From: Sphingomonadaceae bacterium
GTDB lineage: Bacteria; Pseudomonadota; Alphaproteobacteria; Sphingomonadales; Sphingomonadaceae
Length of the DNA: 64,000 bases
Assembly (NCBI GenBank): GCA_947454135.1
Contig: CANGJI010000001.1
Span: 62,001-126,000, forward strand
Direction of reading: 5' to 3'
In this document: piece by piece, positions 35,551 through 43,260 of the stretch
Position numbering within the stretch: position 1 is the stretch's first letter
How the letters are laid out: each line of letters starts with the position of its first letter
Program-made: the position numbers and the translations under genes
The notes under the pieces: generated by a model
Seen by the model: the letters and a program-made list of their open reading frames with translations, nothing else
Told to the model about the DNA's origin: nothing
Databases searched by the model: none

Positions 35551-36239
35551 GCATCGCGAGCGAACAGGACGCCCGTGAGTGGCTCGCGGCACGTCATGCC
35601 GATGCGATGGCGCGGCTGGATGTGCTGGTCGGTGCGTTGCGCGAGGAGAACGAGCGGCAGAACCTTGTTTCGCGGCCTTCTCTCGATGCGGTGTGGCAGC
35701 GCCATATTCTGGACAGCGCACAGCTGCTCCATGTTTCACGTGAAACAGTTTCGCCGGGCCCGTGGCTCGATCTTGGCAGTGGGGCCGGGTTTCCGGGTCT
35801 CGTCATCGCGGCGCTGGAGCCGGAACGTCCGGTGACTCTCGTCGATTCGCGGCGGCTGCGGACGGAATGGCTGGCCCGCGCCGCGACCTTGATGGGCCTT
35901 GGGAATGTCGAAGTCGTGCTGGCCCGCGCCGAGGATCTTGGTGAGCGGCAGTGGCATGTCATTTCAGCCCGCGCGTTTGCGCCGCTTGACCGCCTGCTCG
36001 AGATAGCGGCAGGCTTTTCCACACCGGAAACCTTGTGGTTGTTGCCCAAGGGCGCCAAGGCGCAGCATGAGCTGGATACGCTCGGTGCAGAGTGGAATCG
36101 AACGTTCCACGTGGAACAGTCGTTGACCGATCCCTCGGCGGGCATCATCGTTGGCTATCTGCAGGGTCGTCTGCCCCGGCAGGCCGAAACAAGACGCACT
36201 GGCAAGACTGCATTACGCAAGCGAGGTTCAGGTCGATGA
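35547..36239 (+). CDS. rsmG: 16S rRNA (guanine527-N7)-methyltransferase RsmG
   Basis: Methylates G527 of 16S rRNA; loss gives low-level streptomycin resistance in other bacteria. The 230-residue product has [23 protein letters not shown], the SAM-binding [32 protein letters not shown] and [16 protein letters not shown]. Two parS-like palindromes are embedded in the coding sequence and are read as HVSRETV and TFHVEQ. The Arg/Lys-rich C-terminal tail is somewhat longer than in relatives. It overlaps mnmG and parA by ATGA junctions. Confidence 0.95.
   Translation: MSIASEQDAREWLAARHADAMARLDVLVGALREENERQNLVSRPSLDAVWQRHILDSAQLLHVSRETVSPGPWLDLGSGAGFPGLVIAALEPERPVTLVDSRRLRTEWLARAATLMGLGNVEVVLARAEDLGERQWHVISARAFAPLDRLLEIAAGFSTPETLWLLPKGAKAQHELDTLGAEWNRTFHVEQSLTDPSAGIIVGYLQGRLPRQAETRRTGKTALRKRGSGR
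35732..35747. promoter_or_regulatory. parS: parS site 2, inside rsmG
   Basis: TGTTTCACGTGAAACA, a perfect 16-bp palindrome and the canonical chromosomal parS sequence, also that of Caulobacter. It lies in the rsmG reading frame (encoding V-S-R-E-T), so both the protein and the DNA site are conserved together. Confidence 0.96.
36103..36118. promoter_or_regulatory. parS: parS site 3, variant, inside rsmG
   Basis: CGTTCCACGTGGAACA, with the perfect 14-bp palindrome GTTCCACGTGGAAC as core. The palindrome is of the variant type reported for several chromosomal ParB systems. It encodes T-F-H-V-E-Q in rsmG, about 120 bp before the parA start. Confidence 0.8.
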
Positions 36240-37012
36240 TCACGATAGCCGTCGCGAACCAGAAGGGCGGGGTAGGCAAGACCACCACGGCGATCAACAT
36301 CGCCACGGCGCTGGCAGCCACCGGATGGAAGGTTCTGCTGATCGATCTCGATCCGCAGGGCAATGCCTCGACCGGGATCGGCGTTTCCGCAGCCGAGCGC
36401 GAGCGGTCGTCCTACGACCTCCTCATCGAGCAGGCGAGCGTGGCTTCCTGCATGATCCCGACGCGGATTCCCGGGCTCGACCTTGTCCCGGCGACCGTGG
36501 ACCTCTCCGGCGCCGAAGTCGAACTGGTCACTGTGCCGGACCGTACGCACCGGCTGCGCACCGCGCTGGCCGAGGATTCCGGGCACGAAATCTGCCTGAT
36601 CGATTGCCCGCCGTCGCTGGGCCTGCTCACGCTCAATGCGATGACAGCGGCGAACTCGTTGCTCGTGCCGTTGCAGTGCGAGTTCTTCGCGCTCGAAGGG
36701 CTGAGCCAATTGCTCCAGACGGTGGAGCGCGTGCAGGAGCGGTTCAATCCGGACCTCGGCATTCTCGGCATCGTGCTGACCATGTTCGACCGGCGCAACC
36801 GGCTGACCGATCAGGTCGCGGACGATGTCCGTTCGTGCCTGCATGGCCTGGTGTTCGAATCCGTGATCCCGCGCAACGTGCGGCTTTCCGAAGCGCCGAG
36901 CCATGGTCTGCCGGCGCTGATCTATGACCATGCCTGCGCCGGATCGCAGGCCTACATGAAGTTGGCGCGCGAGCTGATCGGCCGCCTGCCTGAACGGAGA
37001 CAAGCGGCATGA
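36236..37012 (+). CDS. parA: Chromosome partitioning ATPase ParA (Soj type)
   Basis: 258 residues. The deviant Walker A motif KGGVGKT at 10-16, LLIDLDPQGNAS and the Walker B LIDCPPSLGLLTLNAM identify the small chromosomal ParA/Soj class without an N-terminal DNA-binding domain. It binds DNA non-specifically with ATP and pulls ParB-parS complexes toward the opposite pole. The ATG at 36236 overlaps the rsmG stop. The C-terminal FESVIPRNVRLSEAPSHGLPALIYD is typical. Confidence 0.97.
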   Translation: MITIAVANQKGGVGKTTTAINIATALAATGWKVLLIDLDPQGNASTGIGVSAAERERSSYDLLIEQASVASCMIPTRIPGLDLVPATVDLSGAEVELVTVPDRTHRLRTALAEDSGHEICLIDCPPSLGLLTLNAMTAANSLLVPLQCEFFALEGLSQLLQTVERVQERFNPDLGILGIVLTMFDRRNRLTDQVADDVRSCLHGLVFESVIPRNVRLSEAPSHGLPALIYDHACAGSQAYMKLARELIGRLPERRQAA

Positions 37013-37950
37013 GCGGCGAAGCGGACGGAACGGCAGCGAAGGCGGCGAAGCGGCCGGCGCTGGGCCGTGGTCTCGGTGCGTTGCTGGGTGAGACGCGGCG
37101 CGAGGAAGCGGTGTCGCGCATTTCGGTCTCGGCGCCGGGCGAGGCGGTGACGAGTGGCCTTGCCTTGCTGACGGTTGCCTCGATCGAGCCGCACCCGGAG
37201 CAGCCGCGGCGGCACTTCGATGAAGATGCGCTGGAAGAACTGGCGCGCTCGATTGCGGCGCGGGGCGTGATCCAGCCCGTGGTGGTGCGGCCAATCGGCG
37301 GCGGACGCTACCAGCTGGTCGCGGGTGAGCGACGCTGGCGCGCGGCGCAGCGGGCGCGCTTGCACGAGCTTCCGGCCATCGTGCGCCAGCTTGACGACCG
37401 TGAAGTGACAGCGTTGGCGCTGATCGAGAACCTCCAGCGCGAGGATCTCAATCCGATCGAAGAAGCCCGCGCTTACCAGCGGCTGTCGGAGCAGGACGGG
37501 CTGACCCAGCAGGAAATCGCGACCTTCGTCGACAAGTCGCGCAGCCACGTCGCGAACCTGATGCGTTTGCTCGTGCTGCCCGGCGAAGTGCTTGATATGG
37601 TCGAGCGCTCGCAGCTTTCGATGGGCCATGCGCGTGCGCTGGCCGTGCTGCCCGATCCGGTGCCGCTGGCCCGCGAAACGGTGGCCAAGGGGCACTCGGT
37701 CCGCGATGTCGAGCGGCTGGCCAAGCGCGTGCTGCGCCCCGAATCGGCGCCCCGCCGGGCGCGGGCCGTGCGTGATCCGGCCAACTCGGCGGACATCGCT
37801 GCGGTCCAGGCCCATCTCGAGGAATTCCTCGGTCTCAAGGTCACGATCCAGACGGACGCCGATCCGCGCACGGGTGCGGTGACGATCCGCTACAAGACGC
37901 TCGATCAGCTCGATCTGATTTGCCAGCGCCTCACTGGCGGGGAGATCTAG
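37009..37950 (+). CDS. parB: Chromosome partitioning protein ParB
   Basis: 313 residues. RPALGRGLGALLGE at the N terminus is the ParA-interacting Box, GERRWRA at 106-112 is the CTP-binding box II, LIENLQREDLNPIEEARAYQRL follows, and the helix-turn-helix LTQQEIATFVDKSRSHVANLMRLL recognises parS. The C terminus is the dimerisation domain. It loads at the three upstream parS-like sites and slides as a CTP-dependent clamp. The start overlaps parA by ATGA; the two are one operon. Confidence 0.97.
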   Translation: MSGEADGTAAKAAKRPALGRGLGALLGETRREEAVSRISVSAPGEAVTSGLALLTVASIEPHPEQPRRHFDEDALEELARSIAARGVIQPVVVRPIGGGRYQLVAGERRWRAAQRARLHELPAIVRQLDDREVTALALIENLQREDLNPIEEARAYQRLSEQDGLTQQEIATFVDKSRSHVANLMRLLVLPGEVLDMVERSQLSMGHARALAVLPDPVPLARETVAKGHSVRDVERLAKRVLRPESAPRRARAVRDPANSADIAAVQAHLEEFLGLKVTIQTDADPRTGAVTIRYKTLDQLDLICQRLTGGEI

Positions 37951-37983
37951 GGCTCCAACTGCCCCGAAGGACAGGCTCCTTAA

Positions 37984-38009
37984 CCGGTCGATTAATTTCG
38001 ATTGACCGG
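37984..38009. repeat. Inverted repeat downstream of parB
   Basis: CCGGTC at 37984-37989 and GACCGG at 38004-38009 are perfect inverted arms around a 14-base A/T-rich spacer. It may be a weak parAB terminator or an operator overlapping the -35 box of the following gene's promoter; no T-run follows. Confidence 0.35.
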
Positions 38010-38031
38010 GCCGGACGGCTTTGCCTATCCT
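38002..38031 (+). promoter_or_regulatory. Candidate sigma-70 promoter for the acyl-CoA dehydrogenase gene
   Basis: TTGACC at 38002-38007 and TATCCT at 38026-38031 with an 18-base spacer, about 38 bp before the ATG at 38069. The -35 box overlaps the right arm of an inverted repeat, which could be an operator. Confidence 0.4.
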
Positions 38032-38068
38032 TCAGGGCAATAACAGACCCGAAACCGGAGAGCCTGCC

Positions 38069-39223
38069 ATGTCGCTCGATCTGATTCCCCGTTCTGCCTA
38101 CACGCCCGACCATGAGGCGTTCCGTCAGACGGTGCGCCGTTATCTCGAAACCGAAATCGCCCCGCACGCCAACGAATGGGCCGAAGCAGGTATCGTGCCC
38201 AAGTCGATCTGGCCCAAGGCCGGCGAACTTGGCATGCTGTGCCCGACTGTGCCGGAGGAATACGGCGGCCTCGGCCTTGACTTCGGCTACAACGCCATCG
38301 TCGATGAAGAGAGCGCCTACTACGGCCGTGTCGCCACCGGCTTCTCGCTGCAGTCGGACATCGTGGTGAACTACCTCGTTTCGTACGGCTCGGAAGAGCA
38401 GAAGCGCAAGTGGCTGCCCAAGATGGTTGCGGGCGAAGTCGTCACCGCCATCGCGATGACCGAGCCGGGCACCGGTTCCGACCTTCAGGGCATGCGCACC
38501 ACGGCCAAGAAGGACGGCAACCACTACGTGATCAACGGGTCGAAGACCTACATCACCAACGGCCAGAACGCTGACCTCATTCTCGTCTGCTGCAAGACCG
38601 ACACCGAGATCCAGCCGGCCTGGAAGGGTGTTTCGATCGTGCTGGTCGAGGCGGAACGCGAAGGCTTCAAGCGCGGCCGCAACCTCGACAAGATCGGGCA
38701 GGACGAAGCCGATACCTCGGAACTGTTCTTCGAGGACGTGCGCGTGCCGATCACCAACTGCCTCGGCGAAGAGGGCAAGGGCTTCATCTACCTGATGAGC
38801 GAACTGCCGCAGGAGCGCCTCTCGATCGCTGTCAGCGCGCAGGCTTCGGCCCAGAAGGCGTTCGACGACACCGTGGCCTTCACCCGCGAGCGCAAGGCGT
38901 TCGGCAAGCCGGTGCTCGATTTCCAGAACACCCGCTTCACCCTGGCTGACCTCAAGTCCAAGCTGCAGGTGGGCTGGGCGCACCTCGACTGGGCGCTGGC
39001 ACGCCACCTCAAGCGCGAACTGACCGCCGAGGAAGGCGCTGCCGCCAAGCTGTGGCATACCGAGCTGCAGTGGGAAGTCATGGACAAGTGCCTCCAACTC
39101 CATGGCGGCGCCGGCTACATGAACGAGTACGCGATTGCCCGCGCCTGGCGCGGTGCGCGCGTGACGCGCATCTTCGGCGGCACCAACGAGATCATGAAGG
39201 AGCTCATCGGGCGCAAGCTCTGA
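38069..39223 (+). CDS. Acyl-CoA dehydrogenase
   Basis: 384 residues. The family blocks VPEEYGGLGLDFGYNAIVDEE, TAIAMTEPGTGSDLQGMRTTA, QERLSIAVSAQASAQKAFDDTVAFTRERKAFGKPVLDFQN and the C-terminal QLHGGAGYMNEYAIARAWRGARVTRIFGGTNEIMKELIGR are all present. The FAD-dependent enzyme makes the first double bond of beta-oxidation. The Glu in GGTNEI is at the usual catalytic position of short/medium-chain members. GGAGAG lies seven bases before the ATG. Confidence 0.95.
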   Translation: MSLDLIPRSAYTPDHEAFRQTVRRYLETEIAPHANEWAEAGIVPKSIWPKAGELGMLCPTVPEEYGGLGLDFGYNAIVDEESAYYGRVATGFSLQSDIVVNYLVSYGSEEQKRKWLPKMVAGEVVTAIAMTEPGTGSDLQGMRTTAKKDGNHYVINGSKTYITNGQNADLILVCCKTDTEIQPAWKGVSIVLVEAEREGFKRGRNLDKIGQDEADTSELFFEDVRVPITNCLGEEGKGFIYLMSELPQERLSIAVSAQASAQKAFDDTVAFTRERKAFGKPVLDFQNTRFTLADLKSKLQVGWAHLDWALARHLKRELTAEEGAAAKLWHTELQWEVMDKCLQLHGGAGYMNEYAIARAWRGARVTRIFGGTNEIMKELIGRKL

Positions 39224-39264
39224 GCGCCGCCCATGATCGATCAGAACTTCTGATAAAGTCGGCC

Positions 39265-40323
39265 ATGCGCACGCGGACAGGACCTTGCCTGAACCCGCGT
39301 GCGCATTGCCGCATGCTCGCAGCAGGCTTCGGCCTGTTGCTGGCAGCCAGCTCAGCGCCCGCCACGGCGCAATACGATCCAGATTCGGATGACGTGGTGA
39401 TCGAGGAGGTGGGGACGCCTCCTCCTGCTCCATCCACGTCCTATCGCAGCGGTGTGGTCCCCGCCGACGAACCTGCCTGGGCCAACACCGCTTCGCTTTA
39501 TACCGTGCCGCCCGATCCGGCCCAGTGCCAGGCTGGCGTGCTGCGACCAGAGACGAAGTACCGCTTTCTGGCGGCGTTCAATGCGCTGCGGGCCCGTCAT
39601 GGCCTGTCCCCGGTGCGCTACAACGAAGGGGCTGATCGCGCTGCTGGTGAAGCGGCTCTGATCATGGCGACCAACAACGCGCTCAGCCACGATCCGCCCT
39701 CGAACTGGACGTGCTGGACGGCAGCCGGTGCCGGTGCTGCGGGGAGCTCCAACCTGCTCGGCGGCGTCTCTTCGCCCTATCTGAGCTACGAGGATGATAA
39801 CGGCATTCTGGCCGAGTGGCTCATCGAAGGCGATAGCGACGAGATTGGCCACCGCCGCTGGATGCTGGATCCCTATCTCGATCAGACCTCGCTTGGCCGC
39901 GTCATCGCGGTCCTGCCCGGCGGCGTCAGGGTCGATTCAGTGGTCATGAAGGTGTTCGACTTTCCCGGAAAGGCGCCGCGCAGTGGGGGTGATCCGCGGA
40001 TTCCGGACTTCGTGGCCTGGCCGCAAGGCGAATATCCGCAGCAATTCTTCTCACCACACGCGCGGCTTTCATTCTCGGTCAGCCAGGACCCGGATGAACT
40101 AACCAACGTTGATTTCTCCGACGCCCGCGTTGCCATCAGCGACGGCCAGCAGACACTTCCGGTGCGCGATCAGCGCTGGGATAACGAGGGCTACGGAGTG
40201 GCCAATTGCCTATCGTGGCGAGTCGATGGAATCGTGCCCGGGCGCACTTATACCGTAACGATCACCGGCGTTCGTGATGCTCCGCGGGACCGATACGATT
40301 ACACTTTCCGCATCACCAATTAG
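39265..40323 (+). CDS. Secreted CAP-domain protein
   Basis: 352 residues with a signal peptide ending near ATAQYD. The CAP/SCP core is visible as [45 protein letters not shown] (catalytic-like His) and ILAEWLIEGDSDEIGHRRWMLDPYL (second His and Glu). A beta-rich C-terminal domain of about 90 residues follows (LSFSVSQDPDELTNVDFSDARVAI ... YTVTITG), perhaps an Ig-like fold. Bacterial CAP proteins have no settled function. The ATG at 39265 is chosen because it precedes the signal peptide directly. Confidence 0.8.
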   Translation: MRTRTGPCLNPRAHCRMLAAGFGLLLAASSAPATAQYDPDSDDVVIEEVGTPPPAPSTSYRSGVVPADEPAWANTASLYTVPPDPAQCQAGVLRPETKYRFLAAFNALRARHGLSPVRYNEGADRAAGEAALIMATNNALSHDPPSNWTCWTAAGAGAAGSSNLLGGVSSPYLSYEDDNGILAEWLIEGDSDEIGHRRWMLDPYLDQTSLGRVIAVLPGGVRVDSVVMKVFDFPGKAPRSGGDPRIPDFVAWPQGEYPQQFFSPHARLSFSVSQDPDELTNVDFSDARVAISDGQQTLPVRDQRWDNEGYGVANCLSWRVDGIVPGRTYTVTITGVRDAPRDRYDYTFRITN

Positions 40324-40390
40324 AATTGGTATTATTTTCACCCGCTTGGCCTGCGCATCCCACGCAGGAGATCGGTAGATATATGTATTC

Positions 40391-40423
40391 TGCCTTAGGC
40401 ATTTAGTTTATATAACTAAGGCA
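40391..40423. repeat. Nested A/T-rich inverted repeats upstream of the M48 protease gene
   Basis: Outer arms TGCCTTAG (40391-40398) and CTAAGGCA (40416-40423) enclose inner arms TTAGTT (40403-40408) and AACTAA (40414-40419) around TATAT. The inner and outer pairings share bases (40416-40419), so the two hairpins exclude one another. The 230-bp gap between the CAP and M48 genes is unusually A/T rich here. It could be a terminator, an operator or a structural RNA element. Confidence 0.5.
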
Positions 40424-40553
40424 AGACGAGAAGTGGGAGTGGGCGTGTGAAAGTCGGGTCGGAATGCCTCCCGTCGTCACAACGCGGTCACTCACATTGC
40501 CTCACCACAGGTTGCAGACCGACCTTGCCATCAAACCCGTCAGTTGACCCCGC

Positions 40554-41636
40554 ATGAAGCGCCGAGCCTTGAGCCTCGTCTTCGCCCTGAGGTTCGGGGC
40601 CCTGAGCTTCGGGGCGGCCCTGCCGGGCGTTGTCGCTGCGCAAAGCGATCAGGCACAGCCCGCACAGCCCGCACAGCAGGCCGGTGATCGGGACAAGGGC
40701 AAGTGCAAGCTGGGCAAGGAATGGTCCGAGGCCAAGCTGCATGACTACTGGCCCAACGAGAGCCGGGTACAGAGCGTAGGTGCGATGGGCTACATGGGCC
40801 AGCCGACCGCCTCACGCGAGGCCGATCTGGCGGAAGCCCGCGCACAGGTTGAACGTGTCGTCCGGGTCAGCGGGCTCGAGATGAATTTCGAGCTGATCGT
40901 CGATCCCTCGACCCCGGCCGCCGCCGAGATCATCAACGGGCGGCGCGTGATCCTGTTCGATCCCCGCTTCATGGCGCAAATGGCTGACAGCATCTGCCCG
41001 GACTGGGGCGCGATGAGCATTCTTGCGCATGAAGTCGGCCATCACCTTGCCGGCCACACGCTGCGTCAAACCACCGAACCGTGGCGCGACGAGCTGGAAG
41101 CGGACGAGTTTTCGGGCTTCGTGCTGGCCCGGCTGGGTGCAACGCTGTCGGAGACGACCTCGGCAGCTGCGCGCATTCTGCCGGAACAGGCCACGCCAAC
41201 GCATCCCGGCCGCAAGGATCGCATCGCCGCGATCGTTCACGGCTGGCAGAATGCCCAGGCCATGGTCAATGCGGAGCTCACGCAGGCGCGCCATGATGGC
41301 GGGCTTGTGCCGATGCGGCAGACGCGGTTCGATCCCGATGGCGAAGGTGACGGCGCTTCGGACATCTCGCTCGCCGCGCGGATCATTCTCTACGACGATC
41401 CCAACGATTACTACATCACCAAGAGCGGGCGCATCGACTCCTATGACGGCACTCGCCGTCCGGTGGGGCGCAAAGCCATCCCGAGCTCGGCCGACTATGC
41501 CTGGACCTTCCAGACCGACGTAGCCCGGTTCGACGTCGACTACGGCGGCCGCGTGCTCATGCGGCTCCCTTCCGGGCGCACCCATGAAGTTGGCGTCGTG
41601 GTGGCACTCCTGCCGCGAGCAGCGGGCGGCGAGTAG
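40554..41636 (+). CDS. Secreted M48 family metalloprotease-like protein
   Basis: 360 residues with a signal peptide ending near VVAAQ. The zinc motif HEVGH (159-163) and the third-ligand ELEAD (Glu180 to Asp184) give an intact M48-type active site, facing the periplasm since no membrane helices follow. The C-terminal 130 residues are beta-rich and not recognised. It could be a protein quality-control protease of the BepA/LoiP type, but the TPR part of BepA is missing. Confidence 0.8.
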   Translation: MKRRALSLVFALRFGALSFGAALPGVVAAQSDQAQPAQPAQQAGDRDKGKCKLGKEWSEAKLHDYWPNESRVQSVGAMGYMGQPTASREADLAEARAQVERVVRVSGLEMNFELIVDPSTPAAAEIINGRRVILFDPRFMAQMADSICPDWGAMSILAHEVGHHLAGHTLRQTTEPWRDELEADEFSGFVLARLGATLSETTSAAARILPEQATPTHPGRKDRIAAIVHGWQNAQAMVNAELTQARHDGGLVPMRQTRFDPDGEGDGASDISLAARIILYDDPNDYYITKSGRIDSYDGTRRPVGRKAIPSSADYAWTFQTDVARFDVDYGGRVLMRLPSGRTHEVGVVVALLPRAAGGE

Positions 41637-41642
41637 CGGGCG

Positions 41643-42554
41643 TCAGCTGCCGGCGGGCACCTTGACGCGCTTGTCGCGGCGCGGCGGGGCGCCGATGTAG
41701 CGCTTCTTCACCGGCACGTACTCATAGGAGACCGTACGCGTCTCGGTGCAGGGGCCTTGCGTCTGCGCAGCGGCTTGCGGTGAATTTGCGGGGACCATCA
41801 CGTAGCCCATCGGCACGCCCGTCATCGGTGCGCCTGTTGCCGGTGCTGCTGCCATCGGCGCGCCCGACATCGGGGGCACATAGCCATAGGACGGATAGCC
41901 ATAGGTGTAGCCGCCGGTGGGCGCCGCATAGCCGTAGTAGGCCGGAGCCGGCTGCTGCGGCGGGGCGTAGTTGCTGAAGAACTCGTCGCATTCGCGTTCG
42001 CGCTTCTTGTCGACCGACTTGCCGATCGCACCGCCGGCGACCGCGCCAACCGCAGCACCCGCGACCGTCCCGATGGTACGCTCGCCCGAGGCAACTTGGT
42101 TGCCGACGACACCGCCGACGAGGCCGCCGATGACCGCGCCGGTCGTTCCGCCGTGGCGGGTGGTGACGCCCTGGCACTTGTCGACCATCTCACGGTAATG
42201 CGGATCGGCCTCTGCTGGGGACTGGGTGGTGCCGACATAGCCTTGCGGGGGAACGTATCCCTGAGGAGGCACCGAACCCTGCGGGGCTGGCATGTATCCC
42301 TGAGGCGCCGCCACATAGCCCAGCGGCGGAGCAACCGGCACCGAGTAGACCGGCACGCTGTAGACCTGCGGAGGATATGCCTGGGGCGCATATACCGGGC
42401 CGCCATAATAGGGGTACGCGCCCGGATAGACGGCGGGATACGTCGTCTGCCAGGTGGTCTGCGCGACTGGTGCCTGCTGCTCACGCGCCAGCGCGGGCAT
42501 CGCGACGCTGGAGGCCAGCGCGGCCACCACGAAGGCACGGAACAGTCTGGCCAT
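41643..42554 (-). CDS. Secreted glycine-zipper protein with Tyr/Pro/Gln-rich repeats
   Basis: 303 residues with a signal peptide ending ALAREQ. A long Tyr-Pro-Gly-rich region with repeated PPQGYV-like units is followed by a glycine-zipper segment (GAVIGGLVGGVVGNQVASGERTIGTVAGAAVGAVAGGAIGK), typical of outer-membrane 17-kDa-antigen-like proteins, and by another Tyr/Gly-rich region and a basic C terminus. No enzymatic motif is visible. It is probably a structural envelope protein. It converges on the M48 gene. Confidence 0.75.
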   Translation of the reverse strand: MARLFRAFVVAALASSVAMPALAREQQAPVAQTTWQTTYPAVYPGAYPYYGGPVYAPQAYPPQVYSVPVYSVPVAPPLGYVAAPQGYMPAPQGSVPPQGYVPPQGYVGTTQSPAEADPHYREMVDKCQGVTTRHGGTTGAVIGGLVGGVVGNQVASGERTIGTVAGAAVGAVAGGAIGKSVDKKRERECDEFFSNYAPPQQPAPAYYGYAAPTGGYTYGYPSYGYVPPMSGAPMAAAPATGAPMTGVPMGYVMVPANSPQAAAQTQGPCTETRTVSYEYVPVKKRYIGAPPRRDKRVKVPAGS

Positions 42555-42620
42555 ATTCTTCCCCTGTCAGCGCAAGCCGGGACTCGGTCGCCGCGCACGG
42601 CGCGCGGTTCTATTCCACGG

Positions 42621-42635
42621 TTAACACGCCGTTTA
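42621..42635. promoter_or_regulatory. Possible CtrA-type box upstream of the glycine-zipper gene
   Basis: TTAA-N7-TTTA, one mismatch to the CtrA full site TTAA-N7-TTAA, about 67 bp upstream of the start of the glycine-zipper gene. A single near-match has a real chance of being coincidental. Confidence 0.2.
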
Positions 42636-42701
42636 GCATCGTGCACCACATCGGACCAAGAGGTGCGGCGCTGTTGTGCCGAAACGGGGCAGGGCCAGAG
42701 G

Positions 42702-43184
42702 CTAGATCCGGTCGGCAAGCGCCCGGGCGAGCGCTTCGATCCCGGCGGCATCCTCTTCGTCGAAGCGGGCAAGCAGCGGACTGTCGAGATCGATCACGGC
42801 GACCACCGCGCCGTCCCTGACGACCGGCACGACCAGTTCGGACCGGCTGGCAGCATCACAGGCGATATGGCCGGGAAAGGCGTGCACATCGCGCACGAGC
42901 TGCGTCTCTCCGCTCGCCGCCGCCGTGCCGCAGACGCCCTGGCCGAGCGGGATGCGGATGCAGGCGGGCTTGCCGGCGAAGGGCCCGAGCACGAGTCCGC
43001 CGTCCACCATGCGGTAGAACCCTGCCCAGTTGAGATCGGGGAGGAACTCGGCGAGGAGCGCGGCGCAATTGGCCATGTTGGCCACGGCATCGGGCTCGTC
43101 CTGCGTGATCGCACGCGTCGCATCGAGGAGATCGGCGTAAAGCGCGGGCTTGGGCTGGCCCGGAACGGGGGTGAAATCGTACAT
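42702..43184 (-). CDS. Free methionine-(R)-sulfoxide reductase (GAF-domain fRMsr)
   Basis: 160 residues forming one GAF domain. The three cysteines used by the enzyme family are all present (Cys75 in KPACIRIPLG, Cys85 in GQGVCGTAA, Cys109 in HIACDAAS), with LNWAGFYRM and AVIDLDSP conserved. It reduces free methionine R-sulfoxide with thioredoxin, protecting the methionine pool from oxidation. It is divergent from the sorbosone-dehydrogenase-like gene. Confidence 0.9.
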   Translation of the reverse strand: MYDFTPVPGQPKPALYADLLDATRAITQDEPDAVANMANCAALLAEFLPDLNWAGFYRMVDGGLVLGPFAGKPACIRIPLGQGVCGTAAASGETQLVRDVHAFPGHIACDAASRSELVVPVVRDGAVVAVIDLDSPLLARFDEEDAAGIEALARALADRI

Positions 43185-43260
43185 GGCCCGCCCTTAGCAG
43201 GCCCCATCCTGCACCGCGAGGGCCATTGCGGGAAGGCGGCCCGGCTTCTAGACGTGGGCC

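Noticed and set aside
32746-35739. Very long open frame (997 codons) on the minus strand opposite mnmE and mnmG
   Set aside because: It lies antisense to two well-conserved genes, is rich in Arg, His and Pro, and shows no family motif. It is a typical shadow frame in high-G+C DNA.
37980-37995. TTAA-N8-TTAA downstream of parB as a CtrA box
   Set aside because: The spacing is eight, not the required seven, and it lies in an inverted repeat that is better explained as a terminator or operator.
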